Positions 22,833 through 34,600 of a DNA stretch of 64,000 nucleotides are shown here, in pieces; the stretch's first letter is position 1; every line of letters starts with the position of its first letter. Under the pieces are notes generated by a model. It ran no database searches, was not told where the DNA came from, and saw only the letters and a program-made list of their open reading frames with translations. Source of the DNA: Gonium pectorale (lineage: Eukaryota; Chlorophyta; Chlorophyceae; Chlamydomonadales; Volvocaceae); assembly GCA_001584585.1 (NCBI GenBank), contig LSYV01000003.1, forward strand, positions 1,995,687-2,059,686, given 5' to 3'. A program made the position numbers and the translations under genes.

Positions 22833-25800
22833 ATGCTTGAAGAGCCACTGCTCCTCCGCCTTTTTATAGCGTCGGCAGTCCCAGTCATCACCATCTTACT
22901 TATCTGCTCAATTGGCGCCTACTGCTACCGCAAGGTACGCGGCGCGGCCGCTTTCCCGGCACGGGTGGTCGGGGCGTGAGTCACCTGTCCACGCGTTGCA
23001 CCGAGTTCTCACGAGTCCCGCGCCTGGTCCCCCGTGAATACTAGATGGAGGGCCGTTACCTGCACTTCCCGTAAGGGTGGATGGGAGCGCATAACGTGGC
23101 GCTTACGGATTGCGCGGAAGCCCCTTAGCCTCATGACAGCCAGCATCCGTCCACACAGGCTGCAATAGCCTCCACCGACAGCATTACTGTGGCCCCTCAG
23201 GGTTTGCTAACGGATGATGGGCGGCGAACGCTCGCGAACCTCACCTTCCTGGTGTTCAACCCGTGTCTTATCTTCGGTAAGGGCGCTGTGGCTTCCGCCT
23301 GCCCAGAGTGCATACGCATGGGGTGCTCATGGCTTCCGATAGTTAGCAGTTGAATGCAGCATGGGCAGGATTAGCCGGGCTTTGGGGCCAGCAACTAGAG
23401 CTGACTCCTCCGTGCGGGCTCCGGCTGAGCGCCCTCGTCCTATGCCTGCTTGCGCGATGTTTATGAATGAAGGCGACAATTGGAGGCTGCATGTCTTTAG
23501 GACTACGAGCAGTTATTTGCTTAGCCCATGTGCGTGTTCTCCAAGCCCCTGGTGTGTTCCCTGCAGTCAAACTGGCTAGTACGCTTACGCCGGACCGGCT
23601 TGTGCATTGGTGGCCGCTGATGCTGAACACGGGCATCAGGTGCGGCACGTACGGACTGCAGCCAGTAGTGTCATGGTACCGTTGCGGCTTTACGTCCAGG
23701 CATTTTTGCCACAAGCACCTTCAAAGTGCTGCGGCTTCGACCGAAGATATCAACCAACTGTCGTCCACTCTAGAAGCGCAACTGCTAGATTGCGGGTGGC
23801 AAGCCCCGGTTTGCGCTACATGTGTATCGCTAGTCCCTCGCGAGCACCACCGGCCCGACTTTCCATTGTAGCACCGCTCTGGGCCTGGGCCTGGGGTACC
23901 TGGGCGTGCGGCTGGCCAAGCCCGTGGAGCACCTGCGGCGACATACCGTGGTGGCCATTGCCCTGGGTACGTACAGGTTCAGGTAGCGTGGCAATGGGCA
24001 TGGCCACATCTCCACCCTCACTGCATCCGCTTTTGAGGCGGCGGCAGGATCTTATCGCAGCGTATGCAACAGATGCATGCGCTGCGTTCAGTGCCGTGGG
24101 AGCCGCTCAACCGCCCCTGACGAAGGCACAAAGCTGGTGAACATCCGACCCGGTCGCGTGCACTTGCCAGGAAACCTTGGGAATCTGCCGCTCGTGATCG
24201 TGTCCTCGCTGGCCTCGTCTTCCGCCTCCATTCTGCACGGCATCCCACCGGAGCGCGCCGAGGACCTGGCCGTCAGCTACGTTGTACTCGGGCTTCTCAT
24301 CCCCTGCATCGCCCACGCGACCATCGGTGGGTGGCAGCCGGAGCCAGGGTCTTGGAATGTGTGCCGGTGCTTTTATCAAAGGCCATGAGTACCCAGTCGC
24401 CTAGCGCTCCTGTGCATGGTTTTGCGGCATGACTGGCTTGCTGCTCCGATGTAGGGCACCGACCACCCCGATGGCTGCCGCCGAAGATGCGCATCCCTGG
24501 CCTTGCCTTCCGACAGGATTTAGTATGCTTCGCAAGCAGGACGAGGGTGCTCCCAGCGGCGGCAGGCAGCCATCCGAGTCCAGCAGCGATGATGGGGCCC
24601 CGGTGCGGGACCAGCGGCACCAGGAGCTGCTGCCGCTGATGGGCGAGGGCCATGAGGCGGCGAGGAGGCGGAGCGACGAGGCGCAGCATCCGCGGTTGCG
24701 AGGGGAGGGCCGACACAGCGGGCCAGTGGGTACCCAAGACCGGGTGCCGCTGCTGGAGGAAGATGGCGACTCGATGGCCTCTTCCAGCGCTGAGGAAGCG
24801 GGCGACAAGGATACGGGACAGCAGCGCGTGGGACCGGCTGTGGGGGCGACCTGTCGGCAGTCCACGTCGAGCGCAGCGGCGCTGCGGGCAGCACCAGGGT
24901 TGCTGTCGAGTGATGCGACCGCGGTTCCAGCGCGAGGTGTAGATGCTGGGGATCGTTGCAGGAGACATTCTGGTGGCGGACACGGTGTTGAGAGGGTTCA
25001 TACGGCCATAGAGCTTCACGGTCCTGTAGAAGAGGTGAACGGGCTGGAGCGCAGTAACTCACGGTAAGTGCTCATGGGGTTGGGCTGGGCGGGAGAGTTA
25101 TCCATTGGGTCGACCCTCGCAGCCAGGCGCGTAGCAAAGCGCTGGGCCTTGGCACGTGGATGGGGTTTCCGTGCTCAACGCCAGCGTCACTTCATGAAGC
25201 GGGCGCCTTGCCCACTCCTTTACTTGTGAGCCAGACACTAGTTTAGTCCCCTATCGCTGTTGATACCAAACGTGTGTGCTTCGTCCCTTTCCCCGTTGTC
25301 TTATTGGAACTTCAGCCGCAAGCCCAGCGTATCGGTTGAGCCGCTCGCCTGCGCTGCGTGCGGATCCATGCCTCCGGGTCTCACGCGCTGGCTCTCAAGT
25401 CGCATCTACCTGCGGCAAATTGACTGTCGGAGCCTGGCCCGCTCGGTCTGGAAGGAAGCCACATCGCCGCCGCTGCTGGCCATCCTCCTTTCGGTGCCGG
25501 TCGGCTGCATCACACCCATCAAGGAGGCCTTCTTCGGCGGCCCTGGCGCGCCCCTGGCGCTCCTCACCAACTGCATGAACATGTTGGGCGATTGCACGGT
25601 GCCCGCCATTCTCCTTACCCTGGGGGCAACCCTCGGCAATGGTGGGGATGTTGAAGGAGAAGTTTCTGCTTCGCGGCCAGTCTTTGTCTCTTAACCGGGG
25701 TTCGCAGATTAAGCTGCAGTTTAGTTTTGCTTGTCTGCACTGCTCTTGCCATGAGGGATGTCTTAAGCTGGCTAGTTTGCGGCATCTGTCCGGATGGCAC

Positions 25801-26402
25801 CTTCATCGTCCGACCCGTATCCGTTGCCGTTCGCACGCTGCCGGCTCAGGGCCTGGCGCAGCACAGGTGCCTGTGCGCATCAACGTGCTGGTCAACGCCA
25901 TGCGCCTGGTATTGCTGCCGCTACTCGGCCTGACACTGGTGATGGGCGCATACACCGCCCGCCTCTTCGAGGCGCCCGACCCAATTTACTTGGTACGCGG
26001 GCTTTCCGCATCCGTGCATCTGCAGACTCCCAGGCGGTGGGAGCTTGGTTACGGGACCGCACAATGACTACAGCTCGATAAATGTGCGCTGTCCCTCTGC
26101 GCAGTCTGCGCATGTCCTCTCACTACCGACTCACAGCAACCCCCAGTTGAGGTCTGACATGACTGTTAACCCTCTCGTCCTTCGTCCCTACCTTCTTGCC
26201 CGCTTCGCAGTTGGTCCTGCTGATCCAGAACACGGCCCCGACCGCAATCATGGTCCATACCATGGCGTCTGTGCAGAACAACAGGCCCGAAGAGGTTTCA
26301 ACCATTCTGTTTTGGGGTTACATGGCGGGCATCCTGGTCATCCCGCTCTGGCTCACGCTGTTTCTGTACGCTGTCAAGGTTACGTACCGTGACACCAACT
26401 GA
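22833..26402 (+). CDS. PIN/PILS-type auxin efflux carrier family transporter
   Basis: Nine exons: 22833-22934, 23159-23276, 23567-23639, 23872-23966, 24171-24326, 24517-25063, 25316-25641, 25850-25992, 26211-26402. Phases agree throughout (1,752 nt, 583 aa). The protein opens with a hydrophobic helix (LFIASAVPVITILLICSIGA) and carries the membrane-transport family hallmark GNLGNLPLVIVSS at about residue 130. After it come about five helices, then a hydrophilic central loop of about 182 residues encoded by one exon (24517-25063). The C-terminal half has further helices, including an LGDCTVPAILLTLGATLGN segment and a final LFWGYMAGILVIPLWLTLFLY helix. The family exports or compartmentalises auxin-like weak acids; PILS members sit in the ER and canonical PINs in the plasma membrane. 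The substrate in algae is not established. Head-to-head with the giant gene. Confidence 0.92.
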
Positions 26403-27911
26403 GCGAGCTGCGTCAGCGCTGACAGGCGCTCGCGTTGCGCGCGTTGTATCCAGGGCCAATTCACCCAGGCCGCACCCGCACTGATTTGCATGCCAAATTG
26501 CGCGTAACAACGACTGGATCCCGCTCGTAAAATACAGTCCTTGTCCCTGTCGCGATCCACAAAGGGCAAGATCAACTAGGTGCTGTGGGCATAAGGCAGG
26601 AGGGAGGGCTGCAAGGACGCTTGTTGCATTTGATACAGCGCAACGTAGCGAACAGCTTAGGAATATCGCTTGCGTTGGACACGCGTGTTGACGCACGGGA
26701 ATGGCCATTACCGGGAAAGAGCAAGTGTGGATTCGGCATGGGAATGATAGTTGTACTGCAATATTCATGGATGGATGCAGCACTGCACCTGGAGGCAATC
26801 GGCGGGCAGGGCGGCCCCACTGCCGCAGCCCGCCACGCGGGCGGCGCCAATGCTCTGCAGCAGCCTCGTTGCGCAGCTGCTCAAGGCGCTCATGGAGAGT
26901 AGCGTACCCTACAGGTGCTGTTGTTAACTCGGTATCGCTGCGCCTACAGAGATCGGTTGGGCTCGAACGGACGGTGTGCGTGCGCAGTGCACCTGCGGCA
27001 CCGCCGAGACCCTTTGCCTTGTCGTGTGCCAGCGTGTGTTCCGGACAAGCATGTGGTTTCGGTGGCTTCGGAGCCGAGTGTCGGAGATTCCCGGCAGTTG
27101 CGTGGCCGGCGCGGCCCTTGCCTGTGCTAATTTGGCAGCCATGACTACGCGCACTGTTAGCAATGATTGCCAGCTGAGCGCAACAGTGAGAAGTGCCACT
27201 GGGAAGTTGGTCGAGTGCATGTTTTTATCTGTGGAAAGCTTGATGTACTCTATTGACGTGGCCTTGGGCGCTGAGCCTGGGGCCTTTGCCACTTGTTCGA
27301 CCGTGTCATGATCTTCAGTACGGCGTTTCAAGTGGGAACGCACTTGAGTGCCGGCGCCGAGACGCCTCGGCACCTTTGCTGACCGACTGGTTAACTGCAT
27401 CAAGTTGACGTGTAGCATCTAGCTCATCTAGTAGCTGCTCTGTCGTTACAGCAAGGCCAAATCGAAATGCACGTCGCGAGGTCTTCCCGGCAGGCGCGCG
27501 CGTAATCAGCCCCTGCTCGAGACGGGCCCTGGGCTCCAATACCCGTCAGCAGGTGACGTGAGTGGTCAGGATGGACTGTTCGGCGTCAGTCCTTCCAGGC
27601 AGCAGCGTGCGCTCCTGGCGTGTCCTCCGCAGGCCTCCGCACTGCATTCGGGGTACTGTGCGCGAATCAAACGCTCGCGTGACAACCTGTAGCTACGCTA
27701 CTGGAGCCGTCCCACTCCACCAGTCGTTCGTATGGTGCCGGATTTGGGCACGCGCCAGCTTTCGGCCCTGACAGCCTGCAGCTCCGTGTGCGGCAAAGCC
27801 CTCAAATTACGGGTACACACGTACTTGGTTTGTGTGACGGTAAACGGGCCCGACAATGCGGGGCGGAATGGCCCTCCTGTGCGCGATCCTTGATGACCTA
27901 CTGCGTCATAG

Positions 27912-28401
27912 CTTTAAAATGGAAACGCTGCAATTGGGAAGCCACATCTCTACGGACATACGCATCCGAAGGCGCGATGTTTCCAGCAGGACTGGCGGGC
28001 GGTACAGAAATAGGCAAGCGAGCGAGGCAAACGAGCAGACGCACCCAACCCCGGTCCTGGACGGGACAGCTTGCCAGGGCATCGTTGATACTACGTTCTT
28101 GCCTCGCTCGAATGGTCGTGGGCGGTCTTCGCGGGATAGCCGACTTCACACCGGTCCATCGGCGAGCAGCGGTTACCAGACCCGCGTGCGCCCTACCCGC
28201 CCACCCAAAACGACGAACATCGATAAGCAGACCTGTAAGGACGGACGTCGAAGCTTCGGTCAGCCCGCCGTCATTGCAAGGAGCCGTGAAGACATGTCCA
28301 CATGTGGATGCGAGCAGAGGCACTCCCTCCCATGAAGTCAAGCGCCGACGGACCGGTGGAAAGGGGAAGGCATGAAGTGCGGAAACAACGCGCGTGTACG
28401 G
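27912..28401 (+). repeat. Dispersed repeat, copy A (inverted partner at 44 kb)
   Basis: About 490 bp closely match the reverse complement of 44077-44580, differing by scattered substitutions and small indels (copy B has about 25 extra bases near 44105). It includes the short family core CTACGGACATACGCATCCG, then GGCGCGATGTTTCC. Its minus strand keeps an open frame (27898-28479) that is interrupted by a TAG in copy B. I recognise no transposase or reverse transcriptase in it. Confidence 0.85.
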
Positions 28402-28635
28402 CGTGTACGGGCGTGTAGCTTTAGTCATGTCTAGCCGTCGTGTAACAGCGTTTGGGCCTTGCAGTACACCATATGCCAATTTGCACCTTGGGATGAGTGT
28501 ACAACTGCAGGAGGCAGAGAGCCTCCCCCAGCACTGCCTTTAACTCCGGCAATTAATTCCACACTCAACAAGGCGTTCCCGGCGCAACTTTCTAGCGCTC
28601 CGCCGCCGGTCATAATTCATCACGTCAATCCCGGA

Positions 28636-28645
28636 CCCCCCCCCC
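28636..28645. repeat. C10 homopolymer
   Basis: Ten consecutive C. A site of likely sequencing or replication length error. Confidence 0.9.
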
Positions 28646-29552
28646 GATGTATTATGACTCGCGTGAAAAGTACATACGGCAGAGTGGGGTACCGTAATTC
28701 AATGAGCGTTTTGGAACATATATAGCATTCGACACCGCCTGTTAACAGCATGCGATTTGGGCAGCCGAGAGCGAGGAGCGGCGCAGAACAAAAGCAGGTT
28801 GTAGTGCGAACGCACCCAGGCCGCATGGCCACCGCGAAGGGACACCGCAAGTAGTTGTAAGAAAGAATCGCAGGGACTGGCAGCCGAAAGAGGGCGGAAC
28901 TGGCGGGTACGGGACGCGTTGCCGACGAGAGCGTCGGCGCCTCAAAATGCAATCATTGTATCATCAGCGGCAAAGAGAATCAGTGTGAGTGCAAAATGGC
29001 GCGGTAGGCAGCGACGCGGAGGAGAAGGCCTGCCCCGACGGCGACGAGGAACAGGCCCGTCTCATGAAAGGTGCTTCGCAAAGGTAGGAACCGATTGAAG
29101 GAACAGCATTTTGTGGCAGTCCGAAATTCGATGGTGCAAACACGAATACGGGAAGTTGAAAATCGCGATGTCCGGCTACAAGGCCGAAATAGCAATATAG
29201 AGGAGACGCAGCCAAATAGCAATCAAGTGACGATCGGTGCGTTCATGCATGCCGGGTGGGGCGGCGGGCAGAGTGTTTTGCACAGGAAGCATTATGTCGT
29301 GCCCAGTCCGCGCCAGCCAGCATGCACTGAGCCCCCCCAAGGCCCGCCGCCCTCATCTATGGTGTCAAGGCTTCGCAGACGTCCTGGCGCAGTGCCGCCA
29401 GGGCAAGGCCTGCCCTGCTGGCAGCACCTGGAAGATAGCTAGTTGTGATGGCGGAATGAACGGGAGGCCATGTTTGCCAGCCCACCACCGCCTGTGCGTT
29501 GCCAGCCTGACCCCGGAGGTGTGCCCGTCTTCATCCATGGGAAAAAAGACAA

Positions 29553-29572
29553 NNNNNNNNNNNNNNNNNNNN
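29553..29572. other. Assembly gap (20 N)
   Basis: Exactly 20 N, which looks like a fixed-length placeholder. I see no long duplication across it. Confidence 0.95.
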
Positions 29573-31632
29573 CTTCGCAGAAGCTATCCCTCCTCCCTCC
29601 CCTCCCACCTCCCCGCTTCACGTGAGGCTATCCGTAAACTACACGGGCAGGGAACGCCATGGCGGCAGCAGCTTTATGACAGCATCATGTAGGGGGTGTA
29701 TGAACGGGACGCCAGACCCGCTGGCAACCTGGCACATGCAACTTGGTGCTAGTGTACAGGCATTGAAGTCCATGGTGGTACGTAGCCCGTACCTCTTGCA
29801 ACGGCAACGGGAGGGCCCTTGCACGATGCCCTAGCAGCATGTCCCACAGTCCCAGCTGCTTGGCTACAGGTGAAATGGCCTGGGTCCCCTAAAGGGGACC
29901 GGCCCCCTCGATCTGCACGACCCTGGCAACCCTGCAACCCTGTACTTGCTCACATGCTACCCCTCAACTGTTCATGGTCGTCTCCCACTCGAGAGGGTCG
30001 GTAGAGGGGGGGGATCAGCAGGCGTTTTCGGCAAGAGGTCTACGTGGTGCGGCTACTTAAACATGCAACACACCTTCCACGCTCGAAGCAGGCAGATGGC
30101 TGTGCTGTGCACTACAGGTGGGATGCAGGTAGCGAAGTTCAGGGAAATGGGATCTACGCCATCTTTTTTGTCGGCATACCGATTGCATAGCAGAGCGCAG
30201 GTGTGGGCAGTTGACTGCATGACACGGACTGCACTGAGATCTATTCCCGTTGGCAGCGTTACTGCTGCTGAAAGTGCCTATAGTTGCTGCACGAAGTGGT
30301 TGCCCTGTGAAGCTCTGTGTTTCGCTCGACAACCACATAGGGCAGGCATTGCGTGACGCCCATGCCTTGGAGAAACCGCGACACCTGACTGCTGGAAGGG
30401 AAAAACGCGCACATTTGCAGCGTGACACCGGTTATACATCATCGTGCAAAACACATTTCTCTCTTCCTTATTGATGTTCCTGTCCACAGAAGACCCATTA
30501 AGCGCACTTCACTCTCAGCGCTTGGTATTATCGACGGCGATGTCGCCATGCTTAATTGACACACTGTTCCAAACCGTCGAAGCTCAAATTTGAGACGAGC
30601 GGCCAATTAGGTATATGTCATGCCGCACGCAGTCGTTTAGGGCGGTTTTAGCTCCTGGCGCGAGACCGCGCGGGCTCTTGAGAGACGGGGTTAGGAGTAA
30701 ATGCTTGGCTCTGCGGAGGCTGCACAATAGGCTGCACAAACATTCCTTGGTATCCAAACGTGACGGCAGCAATACATTCACCAAGCCAATAGGGCAATTG
30801 CACCACTCCCGGCACATTGCAGGCAGCATTAATGCTTACTTCACCCATGAGAACAAGGGCGTGGGAAAATAGTACGCCTTTTACCCGGTTCAATTCAAAG
30901 GAACCAGGGCATGCAACAGTGAGATGCATGCGCCGCACACTACGGGCGAGGCCTGGGCCTGCACCAGCACTCACAGAACACCACACAGCTTGCCCGACCC
31001 TCGCTGCCGTGCTACCCTCACAACAAAGCCCGAACACACTCTCAGGTCCAAACTCGTACCACTGTCGTGCATGCACATGCGAGTGCTCGCCTCACGCTTC
31101 AAAAGAGCGCTCCTGCTGCGCTGGCCCGCCCGTCGTCCTCCAATTCGGCCGCACGTCTCCCTCTGTATGCATGCTCCACAGCGCTCCCACAAAACCAGCA
31201 CGAACGGCTAGTACGGGACCTGCGGGTACACCAACGACAACCGGGCAAGGACAACAACACTTGAGTTCAATGTATGCAGGACGCACAATCCCAATCCCAG
31301 TCCCAGTCAGAACAGTTTGCGCCCGCGTGCCGCGCACGCCTCCCGCCATGTACCTGCAGAATCGACTGCGACAGATAGCGACAGGCAACGCAGCAAAGAC
31401 AGCGCCCCACCGTCATGAAGACGCAATGAATGAACACATACATGCCAAGGGCATCGTACAGCCCTGCAGCTCCCAAGCGCTCCGACATGCTCCATCCGCT
31501 CACAGTCGGCAGTAACCTGATTAGCCATCCGGCGCCTATGCGAGCGAGGCACTCGCCGCGCTCAGCCTGATGACATACAAGATGCCGAGTCACTATTAAA
31601 CACCACATACGCGAACGGTGGAACCGCCAGGC

Positions 31633-34600
31633 TCAGCCCGTCCAGGCCATGGGCGTTGAGGGGGAACCGGTCCGGGTCGGGCTACGCTCACTCGGCTCCG
31701 GTACCACACGAGATCCGGACCCAATCCGGATAACTTGTTGCGCGCCAACCGCCGCAACAGCCGGCACTGATCCTCCAGAACCATACGTCTTCTCGCCAAC
31801 GGCATAGCCGCCGCTGCCAACGGGCCGCACCTGGTGAGTGGCGGCTGGGTTGCCCGACAGGGTCTTGGTTCCCATGCTGCTGCGGTAGGGGTTGCCCGAG
31901 GTTGTTCGGCCCGACAGGGTCTTGTGAGTGTGGGAGTTGTTGGAGGTACCCGAGGCCGTGCGACCAGAGATCGTACGGGCGTTCTTCGCTGCCGCGTTGC
32001 CACCTACGAGGGGGAGCAGGCGCGGGAGAGACGCAGTTGTGCTCTCCTGTGCATCCGTTACACGCAATGTTTCAATTCAAAACTTAGCACCGTATACAGG
32101 TTGGGCATAGGAGAACCATGGCCCAGGTCGCGTTGCAAAAATGAGGCGAGTTGCGGACAGCAGCCGGCGAAGGCTGCCGGATTCCCAAGAGCAGGCACTC
32201 ACTAGCGGTGATGTTGGTCGCGCGCGCTCCACGGAGACCCGCCAGCCAGCTGGAGCTGTTGCCGGCGGAGGGCAGCACGGCGCGCGCAAGGATACGGACC
32301 GCCCACGAGAAGGGGATAGCGCCAATGCCGATGGCAATGCAGGCGCCCCACTCGGGGCCGTTGAGCGGCTCGACCTGTGTGATTACGGCCGCAGGCAGGA
32401 GAAGGGCGGTTGTAGATGACAGTGACACCAGTTGACCCGGCTGAGAGAGGAGCCTTCATGCCTGCACAGCAGGCGCGAACCCTGACCCGACATACATGTG
32501 TATAAGCGCACTGGTAGGGCAGCGCTCATAACGCAACGCATCAGTTTGTTGTACACGAACACAGCATGCAGTTTGCGCTCGTATCCCCGGGGCGCTCTCA
32601 GCTGCCCGTTGCCCAAATGGGCACCAGTACCTCATGTTCTAAGCCCCATTCGTCTTGCGGACACCCTGAACTCAGGTAATACCTTGGGCGAGCGGCGCTA
32701 CCCTGAGGCGACGCCCCACCGCGCGTTTATCACTGCCAATTGCCGCACCAAACCGCGAGCGTCTCACAGCACAGACCACGGTCAGACGCACCTTGAAAAT
32801 GTAGGAGATGGGCGTCTGCATGATGAGGGCCTGCATGCCGGTGATGAAGACCATGATGACGTTAAAGATGTACGAGTGACTCAGACCCTTGAAGAAGTTG
32901 AGCTCCAAGCCGATGCGGCGAGACACGAAGGCGTTGGCAACCTGTGTGCATGGAAGTAAACGCAGGGAACAGCGGCTCAACGGTAGCGCCATGCTGGCAG
33001 CCAGGTAATGCTGACCTGTGTTATAGACATTTAGTACGAGCTTTGCAAGGTCATGTTGGTTTAGGGCAGGTCGCCGTTGCCTTAGGCCTCCGTACGGCGA
33101 CCCGTTCGGACCGATAGGTGTCAAGACGTATTAGGGCAGCGTGCCGGCAGGGAGACCGAGCCAGCATTTCTTTGGGGCTCCGCAGCCTGATGCGCGGAGG
33201 AATGGGACACTCGTCCAGTCCAACCCACCTGTGCCAGGATGAAGGCGTTGAAGAGCACCGACAGCGCGGGCTTGTAGCTCTCCAGCATCTGGCGGTTGTA
33301 GGCGTCGTCCATTACCTTCTTGGCGCGGACCAGCTCGCCGTGCCTGTGGACGACGCGACCGCAGAGGGTTGGACACCCTGTTAGAAGGGCCAGAAGGGCC
33401 ACTGGCCCAACCCAAGGGAAGAAGCTAGATGTCGCAGACACTGGGAAGGCAGCCACCGATACTGCCCCTCCTGTGTACCACTCACAATGGGCAATCGGTG
33501 TTAGCGGGGAGGCCCACGCATACGGCCGTGCGCTCGTCGCTGGGCACGGTGGCAGTGGCGTTGTAGGCCTGCCACTGCTTGTACAGGGGGCACAGCGGCG
33601 TCTCGCGCTCCAGGGCCCCGCGAGGAAAGCCGCAGTAGGCCATCATGGGGCACAGCTGCTGCTGCATGCTGGTGTTGAAGCTCTGCGGGGAGGCCGCCAC
33701 GGCGGGAGAAGGTAAGGATGAGGGCGTTGCGACCGGATGCTACGCATAGCAGCGGCAAAGCGTGGCGGGTGCACACGGAAGGTGATCAACTTCGGAAGCC
33801 CAGCCGCACAGTCCTCCGCAACAGGCTCTGAGCATCCAACCTCTTTTACCTTATCGCCTAGCATCTCGGGGCAGTCCTCCCGATAATACTGGTCGTGGCC
33901 CAGCACGCTGCAGGGTGCGCAAAAGGCACATCCACCAGCTTGTCCACGGCCTTTCAAAGCAACAACCGTAATATTCTTCATACACAGGCGAAGTGCAGCA
34001 TGCGCCTTTCATTTCGGAGCGAAACGCAAACACAGCAATACGATACGCAGGTGGAAAAGGATCATGTACAAGCCGGTGCGGAGCCCTGACCCCATTCCTT
34101 GCGGCGGCCGTCGCGCCCCTGTTACGCGCTTCAGTAACAGCGCGTTCAGGGATTTCCACGCTGCATAACTCACGCATAGGAGCTGATGAGTCGCGGCAGT
34201 CCGTAGAGGCAGGCAAAGAGCCAGAAGAGCTTGTAAATAGCGGCCGCAATGATGTGCATGTACATGAGGCCGGTAATAATGGGCTCGGAGCGGCCGTGTG
34301 GCTTGTCATCGAGCAGCTCAGGGTAGGGATCCTCCTGCAGAGGTGGATTAGAGCACATTACACAGGCCAAGGCTGGCATGACGCATGAGACGGGTCGTTG
34401 GGCAATTCGTTGAACGGGCAGTTGCGCGGTTGGATCCTTTCCTACGCAGGACTTGTAGTAACGCCCGGGCCACCGGAGGACTTTGCGTCTGACGACAACG
34501 GGTTGGCAGGGCAACCTTTTAGCTCCTTACGCAAGCGTGCGTGAGGGCTTGACACCATGCCATCGCGCTTCCAGTGCACCAGTGAGCCCCACCACTGCAC

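Larger units (their letters stand above)
26403..31632. other. Gene-poor intergenic region with repeats
   Basis: Lies between the convergent transporter and Ca2+-ATPase genes. It contains the dispersed repeat at 27912-28401, a C10 run at 28636-28645 and a 20-N gap. The scattered open frames of 60-240 codons have no recognisable domain and no splice-consistent partners. A small gene or non-coding RNA cannot be excluded. Confidence 0.5.

Noticed and set aside
24297..25019. 240-codon minus-strand open frame within the transporter gene
   Set aside because: Antisense shadow of the central-loop exon, which is phase-consistent on the plus strand.
29553..29572. First N gap as another false duplication
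   Set aside because: Only a short CTTCGCAG match occurs on both sides, too little to claim an overlap.
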